Below are positions 24,533-33,513 of a stretch of DNA of 64,000 nucleotides, in pieces (the stretch's first letter is position 1; each line of letters starts with the position of its first letter). The notes beneath the pieces are model-generated. The model did no database searches. It worked only from the letters and a program-made list of their open reading frames with translations, and was not told the DNA's origin. This DNA is from UBA4427 sp046351135 (GTDB lineage Bacteria > Myxococcota_A > UBA9160 > UBA4427), in assembly GCA_046351135.1 (NCBI GenBank), contig JAXLZA010000005.1:62001-126000 (forward strand), read 5' to 3'. A program made the position numbers and the translations under genes.

Positions 24533-25393
24533 GTGGGCGACGCGAAGCCGATCCTGATCGAGGTCGCGATCAACGAGGCGGTGACCCGCGCGCAGCACCG
24601 CTTCGTCCCCGTCACGCCCGAGGAGTGCGCCGCCGATGCGATCGCCTCCGTTCGCGCCGGCGCCTCCTTCGCCCACTGGCACGCCCCGGATCTCGCCGCC
24701 TACGCCACGGCCTGGCGCGCGATGCGCGCAGCCGACGTGATCGCCTATCCGAGCTACCCGAACGAGCCCCCGGACGACGTCGACGCCCGCCTCGGCCACT
24801 GCTTCGAGCTCGCCCTGCGCGACGGACTCGAGATGGCCCCCCTGGATCTGGGCACCGCCCACACGATCCTCTGGGACGGCGAGCGGCTCGGCGGCGGGGG
24901 CACCCTCGCGAATCCCCTCGCCTTCCTCGAGCGCGCCGCGGCGCGTTATGCCCGGGCCGGCGTGATCCCGAACCTCGCGAGCTTCGACCTCGGCCATACC
25001 CGGCTCGCCGTCCGCCTCGCCCGCGCCGGGTTCCTCGAGCCCCCGCTCGTTCTCAAGATCTATCTCTCCGACACGTGGCTGGTCGGCCCGACGCCCTCGC
25101 GCGCGTCGCTCGACCTCCATCTCGCCGAGCTGCCCGACGATCTCGAGATCGACTGGCTCGTCGTGCCGTTCCTGGTCCACGCACGCTCGACCTTCGAGAC
25201 CCTCTGCCGCCACGCCCTCGAGCGCGGCGGGGGCTTCCGGGTGGGGATCGGCGACAACCCGGCGCTCTTCCCGGACGCGCGCAACGCCGAGCTCGTCGAG
25301 CAGGTCCAGCCGTGGATCGAGGCGAGCGGGAGACGCGTCGCGACGACGCGGGACGTGCGCATGCGGCGGCGGGGCGCGACTGCGACCGCATGA
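24533..25393 (+). CDS. BKACE (DUF849) beta-keto acid cleavage enzyme, divergent
   Basis: A 286-residue TIM-barrel protein of the beta-keto acid cleavage enzyme family (Kce type), which splits a beta-keto acid with acetyl-CoA. EVAINEA at the start contains Glu15, and the zinc site is FAHWHAPD with His48 and His50. The family's usual HxHxRD Arg is Pro52 here, and the later G-x-E-D segment reads GIGDN, so a residue usually near the metal is Gly. The start is GTG at 24533 with only a weak ribosome site. It follows the CMD gene by 92 bases and may end that pathway. A second BKACE is at 59776. Confidence 0.8.
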   Translation: MGDAKPILIEVAINEAVTRAQHRFVPVTPEECAADAIASVRAGASFAHWHAPDLAAYATAWRAMRAADVIAYPSYPNEPPDDVDARLGHCFELALRDGLEMAPLDLGTAHTILWDGERLGGGGTLANPLAFLERAAARYARAGVIPNLASFDLGHTRLAVRLARAGFLEPPLVLKIYLSDTWLVGPTPSRASLDLHLAELPDDLEIDWLVVPFLVHARSTFETLCRHALERGGGFRVGIGDNPALFPDARNAELVEQVQPWIEASGRRVATTRDVRMRRRGATATA

Positions 25394-25461
25394 TCCAGGA
25401 CCGGAACGAGGCCCTCGATGGGCCGGAGATCGGGCTGGTCGGGACGTGGTCGGCGCAGGCC

Positions 25462-26223
25462 TCAGGGCAGCACGCCGCCGTCGACCTGGATCAGCTGCCC
25501 CGTCGTGTAGGACGAGGCGTCGGTCGCGAGGTAGAGCGCGGTGCCGACGATCTCGTCGGGCTGCGCGATGCGGCGGAGCACATTGCCCCGGGTCGCCGCC
25601 GCGACCGCCTCCTCGCTCGGCACGCCGGCGCGGAAGCTGTCGGTCCAGAACGTCCCGCAGACGATGCAGTTCACGCGGATTCCCCGCGGCGCGAACTCCT
25701 GGGCCATCACCGAGGTCAGCACGTTGAGCCCGGCCTTCGCCGCCGCGTAGACCGCGGTCACCGGATTGGGCCGCACGCTCGCGACCGAGCTGACGTTCAC
25801 GATCGCGCTGCCCGGGCGCATGTGCTCCGCCGCCTTCGCCGCGAGGCGCAGGGGTCCCTTCAGGTTCACACCGATCGTCTTGTCGAAGAGCGTCTCCGTC
25901 ACGTCGGCGAGCCGCGGCGCGACCGGGGCGATGCCCGCGTTGTTGACGAGCACGTCGATGCGGCCGAGCTCGCGCATCACGCGCTCGATCAGCGCGTCGC
26001 ACTGTCCCCAGTCGCCGACGTGGCAGCCGACGGCGAGCGCGCGGCGGCCGAGGGCCCGGATCTCCGTCGCCGCCTGCTCGCAGGCCTCGAGCTTGCGGCT
26101 CGCGATCACGACGTCGGCCCCCGCCCGGGCAAAGCCCTTCGCCATCGCGAGCCCGAGCCCCTTGCTGCCGCCGGTCACGATCGCGACCCGCCCGGCGAGC
26201 GCGCCCCCTGCTCCGTCGCTCAT
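25462..26223 (-). CDS. Short-chain dehydrogenase/reductase
   Basis: A 253-residue SDR with VTGGSKGLGLA for cofactor binding, NNAGIAP, catalytic Ser in NVSSVASVRP, VYAAAKAG (Tyr and Lys) and VDGGVLP at the end. The sequence resembles 3-hydroxyacyl-CoA or sorbitol-type SDRs; the substrate is not evident. Its ATG overlaps the stop of the kinase gene (ATGA), and the kinase in turn follows the ACAD10/11-like gene by 6 bases. The three genes form one operon, so the SDR likely oxidises or reduces the same hydroxyacyl intermediate. Confidence 0.88.
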   Translation of the reverse strand: MSDGAGGALAGRVAIVTGGSKGLGLAMAKGFARAGADVVIASRKLEACEQAATEIRALGRRALAVGCHVGDWGQCDALIERVMRELGRIDVLVNNAGIAPVAPRLADVTETLFDKTIGVNLKGPLRLAAKAAEHMRPGSAIVNVSSVASVRPNPVTAVYAAAKAGLNVLTSVMAQEFAPRGIRVNCIVCGTFWTDSFRAGVPSEEAVAAATRGNVLRRIAQPDEIVGTALYLATDASSYTTGQLIQVDGGVLP

Positions 26224-27308
26224 GTCCGTCCTCCCGAGGCCGCACCGGCGGCGATCAATCCCTCGGCCCGCACGAGCAGGCGATCCGCCATCGGGCCGAA
26301 ATGCTCGTGCACGGGGTTCTTCGACTCGCCGCGCTTCCACTTGGCGAAGCTTCCCTCGAGCACGATCGCGAGCTTCCATGGCGAGAAGACGCGATACCAG
26401 TCGAGGGCCGACACGTCGCGCCCGGTCCGCTCCGCATAGCGCGCGACGAGCTCGGCTTCGGAAGGCAGCCCCGCGAGCCGGAATCCGCCGGGCTGCCCCG
26501 CCGCACCGAGGGCGAGCGGGTTCCCCTCCTGCGGCAGGAAGATGAGCGCCCACGCGAGATCGACGAGCGGATCGCCGATCGAGGCCATCTCCCAGTCGAC
26601 GACCGCGAGGGCGCGAGCCGGTCGCTCGGGGCTGAACAGGACGTTGTCGAGCTTGTAGTCGCCGTGACAGAGTGCGGGCGGCTGCTCCTTCGGCAGCCGC
26701 TCGCCGAGCCAGCGCGCGACCGCATCGACCGCGGGCAGCGCGCGGCAGCGATAGCTCTCGAGCTGGGCGAGCCAGCGCGGCACCTGCCGCGCGAGGTAGC
26801 CCTCGCTCTTCCCGAGCTCGGCGAGACCGCAGGCGCGCCAGTCGACCGTGTGCAGCTCGGCCAGCGCGTCGATCAGCTCGGTCAGCGCGCGGGCCTGATC
26901 GGCGGGCGAGTCGGCGTAGGCGGGGGGCAAGGTCGCCCGGATCGGGACGCCCTCGACGAACTCCATGACGTAAAAGGGCGTGTCGGCGACGGCGGGATCG
27001 TCGCAGGCGAAGAGCGGCCGCGCGATCCGGACCTCCGCGTCCCGGATCGCGTGGAGGATCCGGAACTCGCGCAGCACGTCGTGGGCGGTGCTCGAGGAGG
27101 CGCGCGCCGGGGCGCGCCGCAGGACCCAGTGGGCCGCGCCGCGGCGGATCCCGAAGATCTCGCAGGAGCCGCCGCCCCGGAGCGCCTCGACCTCGATCGG
27201 GACGCGATCGCCCATCCGATCGTCGAGCCAGGCGGCGAGGCGTGCGGCGTCGAGATCCGGCTTCTCCCGCCTGCCCGCCCGCCCGGTCCCCGGCGCTCCA
27301 CCGCCCAC
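26220..27308 (-). CDS. APH-type phosphotransferase (ACAD10/11 kinase-domain-like)
   Basis: A 362-residue member of the aminoglycoside/choline phosphotransferase fold. The catalytic loop is LCHGDYKLDNVLF and the metal-binding loop is VVDWEMASIGDPLVDLAW, both intact. This subgroup matches the kinase half of animal ACAD10/ACAD11 and bacterial LvaA-like kinases that phosphorylate 4-hydroxyacyl-CoA, so that the phosphate can be eliminated. It starts with GTG, 6 bases after the stop of an ACAD10/11-like dehydrogenase gene, exactly the partner expected. Antibiotic resistance is unlikely from this context. Confidence 0.87.
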   Translation of the reverse strand: MGGGAPGTGRAGRREKPDLDAARLAAWLDDRMGDRVPIEVEALRGGGSCEIFGIRRGAAHWVLRRAPARASSSTAHDVLREFRILHAIRDAEVRIARPLFACDDPAVADTPFYVMEFVEGVPIRATLPPAYADSPADQARALTELIDALAELHTVDWRACGLAELGKSEGYLARQVPRWLAQLESYRCRALPAVDAVARWLGERLPKEQPPALCHGDYKLDNVLFSPERPARALAVVDWEMASIGDPLVDLAWALIFLPQEGNPLALGAAGQPGGFRLAGLPSEAELVARYAERTGRDVSALDWYRVFSPWKLAIVLEGSFAKWKRGESKNPVHEHFGPMADRLLVRAEGLIAAGAASGGRT

Positions 27309-27314
27309 GGTGCG

Positions 27315-28610
27315 CTAGGCCTTCCGCGCCGCGGCGAGGAGCTTCGCGAAGACCTGCTCGCCCCGGGCGACGCGCGAGGGGATGTGCTCCGTCGGCCAGC
27401 CGTCGACGGCCACGAAGTTCTTGAGGGCGTCGCGGGCGACGACGACCTTGTGGACCTCGTCGGGGCCGTCGCCGATCGGGCCGAAGCGGTTCGTGCGGTA
27501 CCAGTCCTCGAGCGGCAGATCGCCCGAGTAGCCGAGCGCGCCGCAGACCTGGATCGCGCGGTCGAGGACCCCGAGCAGCATGCGCGACGTGTACGCCTTC
27601 GACATGGAGATGTCGGCGCGCGCCGCCCGCGCCCCGATCTTGTCCATCCGCCAGGCGGCCTGGAAGGTGATCAGGCGCGCGGCCTCGATCTCGGTCTTCG
27701 ACTGGTAGATGAAGTCCTGGACCATCTGATGGCTCGCGAGCGGCTTGCCGTGGGACTCGCGCGAGACGGCCCGCTCGCACAGGATGTCGAGCGCCCGCTT
27801 CGCGAGGCCGATCCAGCGCATCGCGTGGTGGATCCGGCCGCCGCCGAGGCGCTTCTGGGCGAGCACGAAGCCGTCGCCCGGCTTGCCGATCAGGTTCGCG
27901 TGGGGGACGCGGCAGCCCTCGAAGAGGATCTCGGCATGGTTGCCGAGCTCGCCGAAGACGGGATCGGGTCCGTGCATGGTCGGGATGTCGCGCAGGACGT
28001 TCATCCCCGGCGTCCCCTTCTCGACGACGAACATCGAGGCGTGCTGGTGGGGGCGGCCCTCCGGATTCGTCTCGGCCATCACGATCACGAAGTCGGCGAA
28101 GGAGCCGTTCGTGCAGAACCACTTGTGGCCGTCGATGATCCAGTCGTCGCCTTCCCGGCGCGCGCGGGTCCGCAGCCGGGTCGGATCGGAGCCCGCCTCG
28201 AAGGGCTCGGTCAGGGCGAAGGCGCTGCGCAGCCGGCCCTCGAGGTTGGGCCAGAGCCAGCGCTCCTTCTGCGCCTCGTTTGCGCCCGCGGCGAGCAGCT
28301 CCGTATTGCCGGAGTCGGGGGCCTGGTTGCCGAAGATCTCCATCGAGTACGGGCAGCGCCCGATCAGCTCGTGCATCAGGGCGAGCTTCATCTGCCCGAA
28401 GCCCGGGCCGCCTAACGATGCGTCGAGATGACAGGCCCAGAGGCCCTGCGCCTTGACCTGCTTCTGGAGGTGGGCCTTGACGAGCGTCCATTCGCCGGAG
28501 GGCATGCGGCGGAAGACGGGCTCGAGCGGGATCAGCTCCGTGTCGATGAAGGCTCGCATCCAGTCGAGCTTCTGCTGGAACTCGGGATCGGTCTCGAAAT
28601 CCCAGGCCAT
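27315..28610 (-). CDS. ACAD10/11-like acyl-CoA dehydrogenase
   Basis: A 431-residue acyl-CoA dehydrogenase with the special features of ACAD10/11: GGGRIHHAMRWIG in the substrate helix, ALTEPFEAGSDPTRL for FAD binding, and IGDGPDEVHKVVVA at the C-terminus. The family is linked to 4-hydroxy acid catabolism together with an APH-type kinase, which is the next gene here, 6 bases away. It is the first gene of a three-gene operon and is divergent from the epimerase gene at 28766. It could handle a 4-hydroxyacyl-CoA or an unusual branched acyl-CoA. Confidence 0.9.
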   Translation of the reverse strand: MAWDFETDPEFQQKLDWMRAFIDTELIPLEPVFRRMPSGEWTLVKAHLQKQVKAQGLWACHLDASLGGPGFGQMKLALMHELIGRCPYSMEIFGNQAPDSGNTELLAAGANEAQKERWLWPNLEGRLRSAFALTEPFEAGSDPTRLRTRARREGDDWIIDGHKWFCTNGSFADFVIVMAETNPEGRPHQHASMFVVEKGTPGMNVLRDIPTMHGPDPVFGELGNHAEILFEGCRVPHANLIGKPGDGFVLAQKRLGGGRIHHAMRWIGLAKRALDILCERAVSRESHGKPLASHQMVQDFIYQSKTEIEAARLITFQAAWRMDKIGARAARADISMSKAYTSRMLLGVLDRAIQVCGALGYSGDLPLEDWYRTNRFGPIGDGPDEVHKVVVARDALKNFVAVDGWPTEHIPSRVARGEQVFAKLLAAARKA

Positions 28611-28765
28611 CGGGGTCTCCTCGTCGAGGCGCGGCGTCCGCGAGAGGCGAGCTTCCCGCCCCCACCGTCCGCGCGCAAGGACCCCGTCGGCCGGCGGCGC
28701 GCGGACCCGGGACGAGCGGGCGCAGTCCCTCGACGGCGCGGTAGAGTCGCGCCCGGAGGTCCCCC

Positions 28766-29713
28766 ATGCTCACGGGCGAGAAGATCCTGATCACCGGCGC
28801 GAGCGGCGTCGTCGGACTCCCCATCGCGACCGCGCTCGCGCGGCACAACGAGGTCTGGGCGATCGCCCGCTTCGGCGAGGGCGCGCCGGCGGCCTCCGCG
28901 ATGAACGCCTCCTCCGCGCCCCGAGAGGTCCTCGAAGCGCGGGGCATGAAGACTCGCCGCGTCGACCTCGCCGCCCCCGACTTCTCCGAGCTCCCCGACG
29001 ACTTCACGATCGTCCTGCATCTGGCCCACACCCGCCTCGGCGCCGAGTTCCAGCGCGCGATCCAGGTCAACGCCGTCGGCGCCGGCCACGTCCTGCGCCA
29101 CGCCCGCAAGGCGAAGGCCGCCCTCGTCGTCTCCTCCGCCGCGATCTACTCGCCGAAGCCCGACCCCTTCGCGCTCCACCACGAGGACGGCGACCTCGGC
29201 AAGGCCTCGACGCCGTGGGCGCCTTCGAGCCCGGTCTCGAAGGTCAGCCTCGAGGCGATCGCACGCTTCTGTGCCGAGGCCTTCGGCCTGCGGACGACCA
29301 TCGCGCGCCTCAACACGATCTACGGCGACTTCGGCGGACTCCCGGTGATGGACATGGACTCGGTCGTCGCGGGGCGGCCGGTGCGCGCCGTCGCCGATCC
29401 CAACGTCCACAGCCCGATCCACATGGACGACGTCCTCGACCAGCTCGAGGCGCTGCTCGACGCCGGCCGGGTCCAGGCGACGCTCGTCAACTGGGCGGGG
29501 GACGAGGTCGTGACGACGCAGCAGTGGTGTGCCCAGGCGGCGGCGCTCAGCGGGAAGCCCGCGAAGATCGAGGTCGCGGCGATTCCGGGGATCCTGGCGG
29601 GCAACGCCGTCGACGTGACGCGGCGTCGCTCGATCACGGGCCCCTGCAAGCGCCCCTTCGAGGCCTCTTTCGCAACCATCTACCGGGAGCGCCACGGCGC
29701 CGACCGCAAGTGA
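28766..29713 (+). CDS. NAD-dependent epimerase/dehydratase-like protein, catalytic Tyr missing
   Basis: A 315-residue extended-SDR protein. The cofactor loop is ITGASGVVGLP (residues 9-19), the VSSAAIY strand is normal, and LNTIYGDFG and HSPIHMDD fit the epimerase family. At the YxxxK site the sequence is SSPVSK: Lys159 is kept but the Tyr position is Ser155. A redox role is therefore doubtful; it may bind NAD(P) for structure or use another acid. CGGAGG before the ATG is a good ribosome site. It precedes a zinc alcohol dehydrogenase gene by 7 bases, so the pair is probably co-transcribed. Confidence 0.83.
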   Translation: MLTGEKILITGASGVVGLPIATALARHNEVWAIARFGEGAPAASAMNASSAPREVLEARGMKTRRVDLAAPDFSELPDDFTIVLHLAHTRLGAEFQRAIQVNAVGAGHVLRHARKAKAALVVSSAAIYSPKPDPFALHHEDGDLGKASTPWAPSSPVSKVSLEAIARFCAEAFGLRTTIARLNTIYGDFGGLPVMDMDSVVAGRPVRAVADPNVHSPIHMDDVLDQLEALLDAGRVQATLVNWAGDEVVTTQQWCAQAAALSGKPAKIEVAAIPGILAGNAVDVTRRRSITGPCKRPFEASFATIYRERHGADRK

Positions 29714-29720
29714 GGAAGAC

Positions 29721-30809
29721 ATGCTCGGAATCGTGTTCGACGGGAAGAAGCTCGCGCTGATCGACGACCTGGTCGGCCCGGATCCCGGGCCCGGCGAGGT
29801 CGAGATCGCGATCCAGGCCTCCGGCGTGTGCCACAGCGATCTCTCGGTCGTGAACGGGACGATCGCGTTTCCGAAGCCCGTGGTCCTCGGCCACGAAGGG
29901 GCGGGCATCGTCGTGCGCGTCGGCCCCGCGGTGACGAGCCTCGCCGAAGGGGACCACGTCGCCCTCGCGACGCTCGGCCAGTGCGGCGCGTGCGCGGCCT
30001 GCGACTCGGGACGACCGACGATGTGTCGAGACACCTTCGGCAAGCGCCCGACGCCCTTCCGCGTGAAGGGCACGCCCTATCACAACTTCGCCAACCTCTC
30101 GACCTTCGCGGAGCGGATCGTCGTCAAGGCGAACCAGGCGATCCGGATCCCGAAGGACATCCCGTTCGCGTCCGCCGCGCTGATCGGCTGCGGCGTGCTG
30201 ACGGGCGCGGGCGCGGTCTTCAATCGCGCGAAGGTGAGGCCCGGCGAGTCGGTGGCCGTGATCGGCGCCGGCGGCATCGGCCTGAACGTCATCCAGGCCG
30301 CGCGCATCTCCGGCGCGAATCCGATCCTCGTCCTCGACACCAATCGCGACAAGGAGCCCCTCGCTCGCCAGATGGGCGCCACCGACTTCATCGACCCGCG
30401 CGCCGAGGGCGACGCCGTCGCGGCCGTGAAGGCGCGCACCGGCGGCTGGGGCGTGAACCACGTCTTCGAGTGCGTCGGCGCCAAGCGCCTGATGGAGGAT
30501 GCGATCAAGATGGCGGACTGGGGCGGCAACGTCGTCCTGATCGGCGTCGCCCCGCCCGACACGCAGGTCGAGTTCCCGCCTCTCGGCCTGCTTCTCGACG
30601 TCTCGATCATGGGCTGCCGCTATGGGACGAGCCAGCCGCAGAACGACGTGAAGCGGGTCTGCTCGCTCTACCAGGCCGGTCGCTACGAGCTCGATGCCCT
30701 CGTCTCGAAGCGCTACCCGCTCGCCGACTTCGAGCATCTGATCGAGGACATGGAGGCGGGAAGGATCGCGCGCGGCGTGCTCGACATGCCGGGGGCGGCG
30801 TCGGCCTAG
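29721..30809 (+). CDS. Zinc-dependent alcohol dehydrogenase (class III-like MDR)
   Basis: A 362-residue medium-chain dehydrogenase. Catalytic zinc ligands are Cys37 (GVCHSD), His58/Glu59 (GHEGAG) and Cys157 (LIGCGVLTG); the structural zinc is held by Cys88, Cys91, Cys94 and Cys102. The NAD motif is GAGGIG (182-187). The layout matches class III/NDMA-dependent or aryl/long-chain alcohol dehydrogenases that oxidise primary alcohols to aldehydes. The GCGV site and CRYGTSQPQND segment recall mycobacterial-type enzymes. It follows the epimerase-like gene by 7 bases. A terpenoid or fatty alcohol is a fair guess for the substrate. Confidence 0.9.
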   Translation: MLGIVFDGKKLALIDDLVGPDPGPGEVEIAIQASGVCHSDLSVVNGTIAFPKPVVLGHEGAGIVVRVGPAVTSLAEGDHVALATLGQCGACAACDSGRPTMCRDTFGKRPTPFRVKGTPYHNFANLSTFAERIVVKANQAIRIPKDIPFASAALIGCGVLTGAGAVFNRAKVRPGESVAVIGAGGIGLNVIQAARISGANPILVLDTNRDKEPLARQMGATDFIDPRAEGDAVAAVKARTGGWGVNHVFECVGAKRLMEDAIKMADWGGNVVLIGVAPPDTQVEFPPLGLLLDVSIMGCRYGTSQPQNDVKRVCSLYQAGRYELDALVSKRYPLADFEHLIEDMEAGRIARGVLDMPGAASA

Positions 30810-30977
30810 CGGGCCCGGCCTAACGGGGAGGACCGCTCCGGGCCCGGCGAAGCCTCCTCACCGAAAAATGAGGCCGAGCCGGGCGAACCGCCCGATCGGC
30901 GTCGGGGTCAGGGGGATCGCGTCCCGAGGTCCGGGCGGCCGGCTCGATTCCCCTCCACGACTCCGATCGGGGACCCC

Positions 30978-32210
30978 ATGCGCGCCCTGCTCCTCCTGAT
31001 TCCCCTTCTCCTCGGCCTCGGCTGTCAGACCACCGCCGATCGGGACGGGGGGGCGAACGAGGCCCTCGGACTGGGGAGCGGCGCACGCTCCTACGCCACC
31101 GCCGCGGAGCTCATGGACGCGGAGTCGGGCGGAGGCGTCGGGGACGGACTCGCTGCCAGCCCCGCCCGCCTCGCCGCCCCGCCGGCGGCGAAGGCCCCCT
31201 ACCCGCCGTCGGAAGCATCGGCCGTCTCGGGCAGCCCCGAGACCGCCTCCCTCCCGCGCGAGGTCATCTACACGGCCCATCTGCGGATCGTCGTCGTCGC
31301 CCTCGAGGAGGCGCAGCGCGCGGTCGTGTCCCTCGCCGAGCGGGCCGGCGGATGGCTCCAGGAGAGCACGGCTCACTCGATCCGGATCCGCGTGCCCGCC
31401 GACCGCTTCGACTCGACCGTCGAGGCGATCTCCGCCCTGGGCGAGGTCGTCGATCGCTCCATCATGGCCTCCGACGTCACCGAGGAGATCCTCGACCTCG
31501 ACATCCGGCTCGAGAACGCCCGCAAGACCCGCGACCGGCTGCTCGCCCATCTCGCGGAGAGCCGGAAGATCGGTGACACGCTGAAGATCGAGGCCGAAGT
31601 CGCGCGCGTCTCCGAGACCATCGAGCAGATCGAGGGCAAGCTCCGCTTCATGCGCTCGCAGATCGCCATGAGCAGCATCGACGTCCTGTGGAGCGCGGCG
31701 CTGCCCCAGGAGTCGGCGAAGATGCCCTCGCTGGCCGTCCCGTTCCGCTGGATCGACGAGCTCGGCGACGGCCTCGTCGCGGGCCAGGTCGAGCCGACGA
31801 CGCGCGCTCCCGGCTTCCTCGAGCGCCGGCTGCGCTTCGACGCGCCGAAGGACTTCATCCGGTACTACGCGAGCCGCGATCGCGTCGAGGCGCTCTCCGC
31901 CGACGGCATCCACTTGAAGGTCCGCCGCCACGCGAACCATGACCGGGGCGCCCTCGCCTTCTGGCGCGACCTCGCCCGCGAACGGCTGGTCCGATCACGG
32001 GCCGTGGCGTTCACGGACGAGCGCGCCCTCGACGGCGAGGAGGCGCTCCTCGTCGGGACGCGCGAGATCGCGGGCCAATCGCTCGGCTACCTGCTGGTCC
32101 TGAAGCGCACGGACCGCCACGTCTACAGCTTCGAAGCCTGGGGACCCCGAGAGGCCTTCGACGCCCACCGGGCCGCGATCGAAGCGAGCGCAAAGACCCT
32201 GGCCCGTTGA
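30978..32210 (+). CDS. DUF4349 lipoprotein
   Basis: A 410-residue lipoprotein. The signal peptide ends in GLGC with Cys16. The DUF4349 domain runs from about residue 95 to 245: YTAHLRIVVVALEEAQRAV, the GGWLQES turn, VPADRFDSTVEAI, and a coiled-coil segment (EEILDLDIRLENARKTRDR and KIEAEVARVSETIEQIEGK). In most DUF4349 proteins a transmembrane helix follows; here a 150-residue C-terminal globular region takes its place. The role is unknown, probably at the envelope. It is a single gene, convergent with the P450 gene at 32270. Confidence 0.85.
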   Translation: MRALLLLIPLLLGLGCQTTADRDGGANEALGLGSGARSYATAAELMDAESGGGVGDGLAASPARLAAPPAAKAPYPPSEASAVSGSPETASLPREVIYTAHLRIVVVALEEAQRAVVSLAERAGGWLQESTAHSIRIRVPADRFDSTVEAISALGEVVDRSIMASDVTEEILDLDIRLENARKTRDRLLAHLAESRKIGDTLKIEAEVARVSETIEQIEGKLRFMRSQIAMSSIDVLWSAALPQESAKMPSLAVPFRWIDELGDGLVAGQVEPTTRAPGFLERRLRFDAPKDFIRYYASRDRVEALSADGIHLKVRRHANHDRGALAFWRDLARERLVRSRAVAFTDERALDGEEALLVGTREIAGQSLGYLLVLKRTDRHVYSFEAWGPREAFDAHRAAIEASAKTLAR

Positions 32211-32269
32211 GGAACCCCGACGCGACCGCGTGGCCCGCCCGGCGGACGGCGCGCGGCGCTCGCTCGCCC

Positions 32270-33511
32270 TCAGCGCGCCTCGACCCGGACCGGGAAGGTC
32301 TCGAGCCGACGGATCGACACGAAGGGAACCTGCTTCGGGGCGGGCCCGATGCGCTCGACGCGCTGCGTGTCCTCGACGATCCCGCGCAGCGTCTCCTGCA
32401 CCTCCGCCCGTGCCAGCGCCGCGCCCAGGCAGAAATGCGAGCCCCAGCCGAAGCTGAAGGAGCGCTTCGCCTCGCGGCCGACGTCGAAGCGATCGGGATC
32501 GGCGAAGACCTCGGGATCGCGGTTCGCGGCGAGGGTCGACAGGAAGAACATCTTCCCCGCCTCGAGCTTCGTCCCCCGCGTCTCGATCGTCTCCGTCGGC
32601 TCGCGCCCGAGGACGGCGACGGGCGGCTCGACCCGGAGGACCTCCTCGGCCGCGGCGGCCGTCGCCGCCGCCGGGTCGGCCGCCCGGCGCAGCTTCTCGA
32701 GCTCCGCCGGATGCTCCGTCAGCAACGCGAAGGCCGAGGTCAGCACGCTGCGCGAGGTGTCGTGGCCGCCGAAGATCAGGTTGATGACGAGGGTGACGAG
32801 CTCGGTGTCGTCGAACTCCGGGCCCGCCTGCTTCGCCTCGGCGAGGAGCCGCGTGATCAGGTCCTCGCGCGGCTGCCGGCGGCGCTCGACGAAGAAGGCG
32901 CGGATCCGCTCGTCGAAGCCGACCAGCGCGCGCTCGGCGCGGGCGCGGCGCTCGGGCGTCATGACCGAGGCGAGCGCGTCGCCGAGGTCGGTGGACCAGG
33001 CGGCGAAGACCGCATGGTCCGACTCGTCGATCCCGAGCAGGTCGCACATCATCCAGATGGGCAGCGGATCGGCGAGGTCGCGCACGACGTCGAGCGACCC
33101 CTTCTCGGCGCCCGCGAGCAGCATCGCCCGCACGCGCTGCCGGATCTTCGGCCGCAGGGCCTCGATCGAGCGCGGCGTGAAGGCACGCGAGACGAGACGC
33201 CGGAGATCGTCGTGGAACGCGCCGTTGCGATTGGTCAGCATGCGCGACCACCACGCGTGCAGTGGTCCCGACACGACGCCGACCTGCTCGAGCATCGGGA
33301 CCGCATTGCTGACGACGCGCGGATCGCGGGCCAGGCGATCGACCTCGTCGTAGCGCAGCACGATCGCGTCGCCCGTCGCCGTCCAGGCGACGTCGCCCCG
33401 CTCGCGTGCCGCGCGCAGCACCGAGTGCGGATCCTGCCAGTAGGCGGGATCCGCCATGTCGATGACGGCCGGCCCCTGCCCGCCGCGCTTCCCGATCGTC
33501 CCGGCCGCCAC
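32270..33511 (-). CDS. Cytochrome P450
   Basis: A bacterial P450 of 413 residues if the GTG at 33511 is used; an in-frame ATG at 33457 gives 395. The I-helix oxygen-binding motif is FGGHDTS, ExxR is EEVLR, and the heme loop is FGWGSHFCLG, all intact. Electrons would come from a ferredoxin and reductase not seen here. GTG lies two bases after the stop of the amidohydrolase gene, so the two are coupled; neither start has a strong ribosome site. The substrate is unknown; terpenoid and steroid hydroxylases share this general form. Confidence 0.88.
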   Translation of the reverse strand: MAAGTIGKRGGQGPAVIDMADPAYWQDPHSVLRAARERGDVAWTATGDAIVLRYDEVDRLARDPRVVSNAVPMLEQVGVVSGPLHAWWSRMLTNRNGAFHDDLRRLVSRAFTPRSIEALRPKIRQRVRAMLLAGAEKGSLDVVRDLADPLPIWMMCDLLGIDESDHAVFAAWSTDLGDALASVMTPERRARAERALVGFDERIRAFFVERRRQPREDLITRLLAEAKQAGPEFDDTELVTLVINLIFGGHDTSRSVLTSAFALLTEHPAELEKLRRAADPAAATAAAAEEVLRVEPPVAVLGREPTETIETRGTKLEAGKMFFLSTLAANRDPEVFADPDRFDVGREAKRSFSFGWGSHFCLGAALARAEVQETLRGIVEDTQRVERIGPAPKQVPFVSIRRLETFPVRVEAR

Positions 33512-33513
33512 GC

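Noticed and set aside
30817..30885. GGGCCCGG palindromes and a CCTCA/TGAGG hairpin after the zinc ADH gene
   Set aside because: Stems are short, the loop sizes are poor and no T-tract follows; not reported as a terminator.
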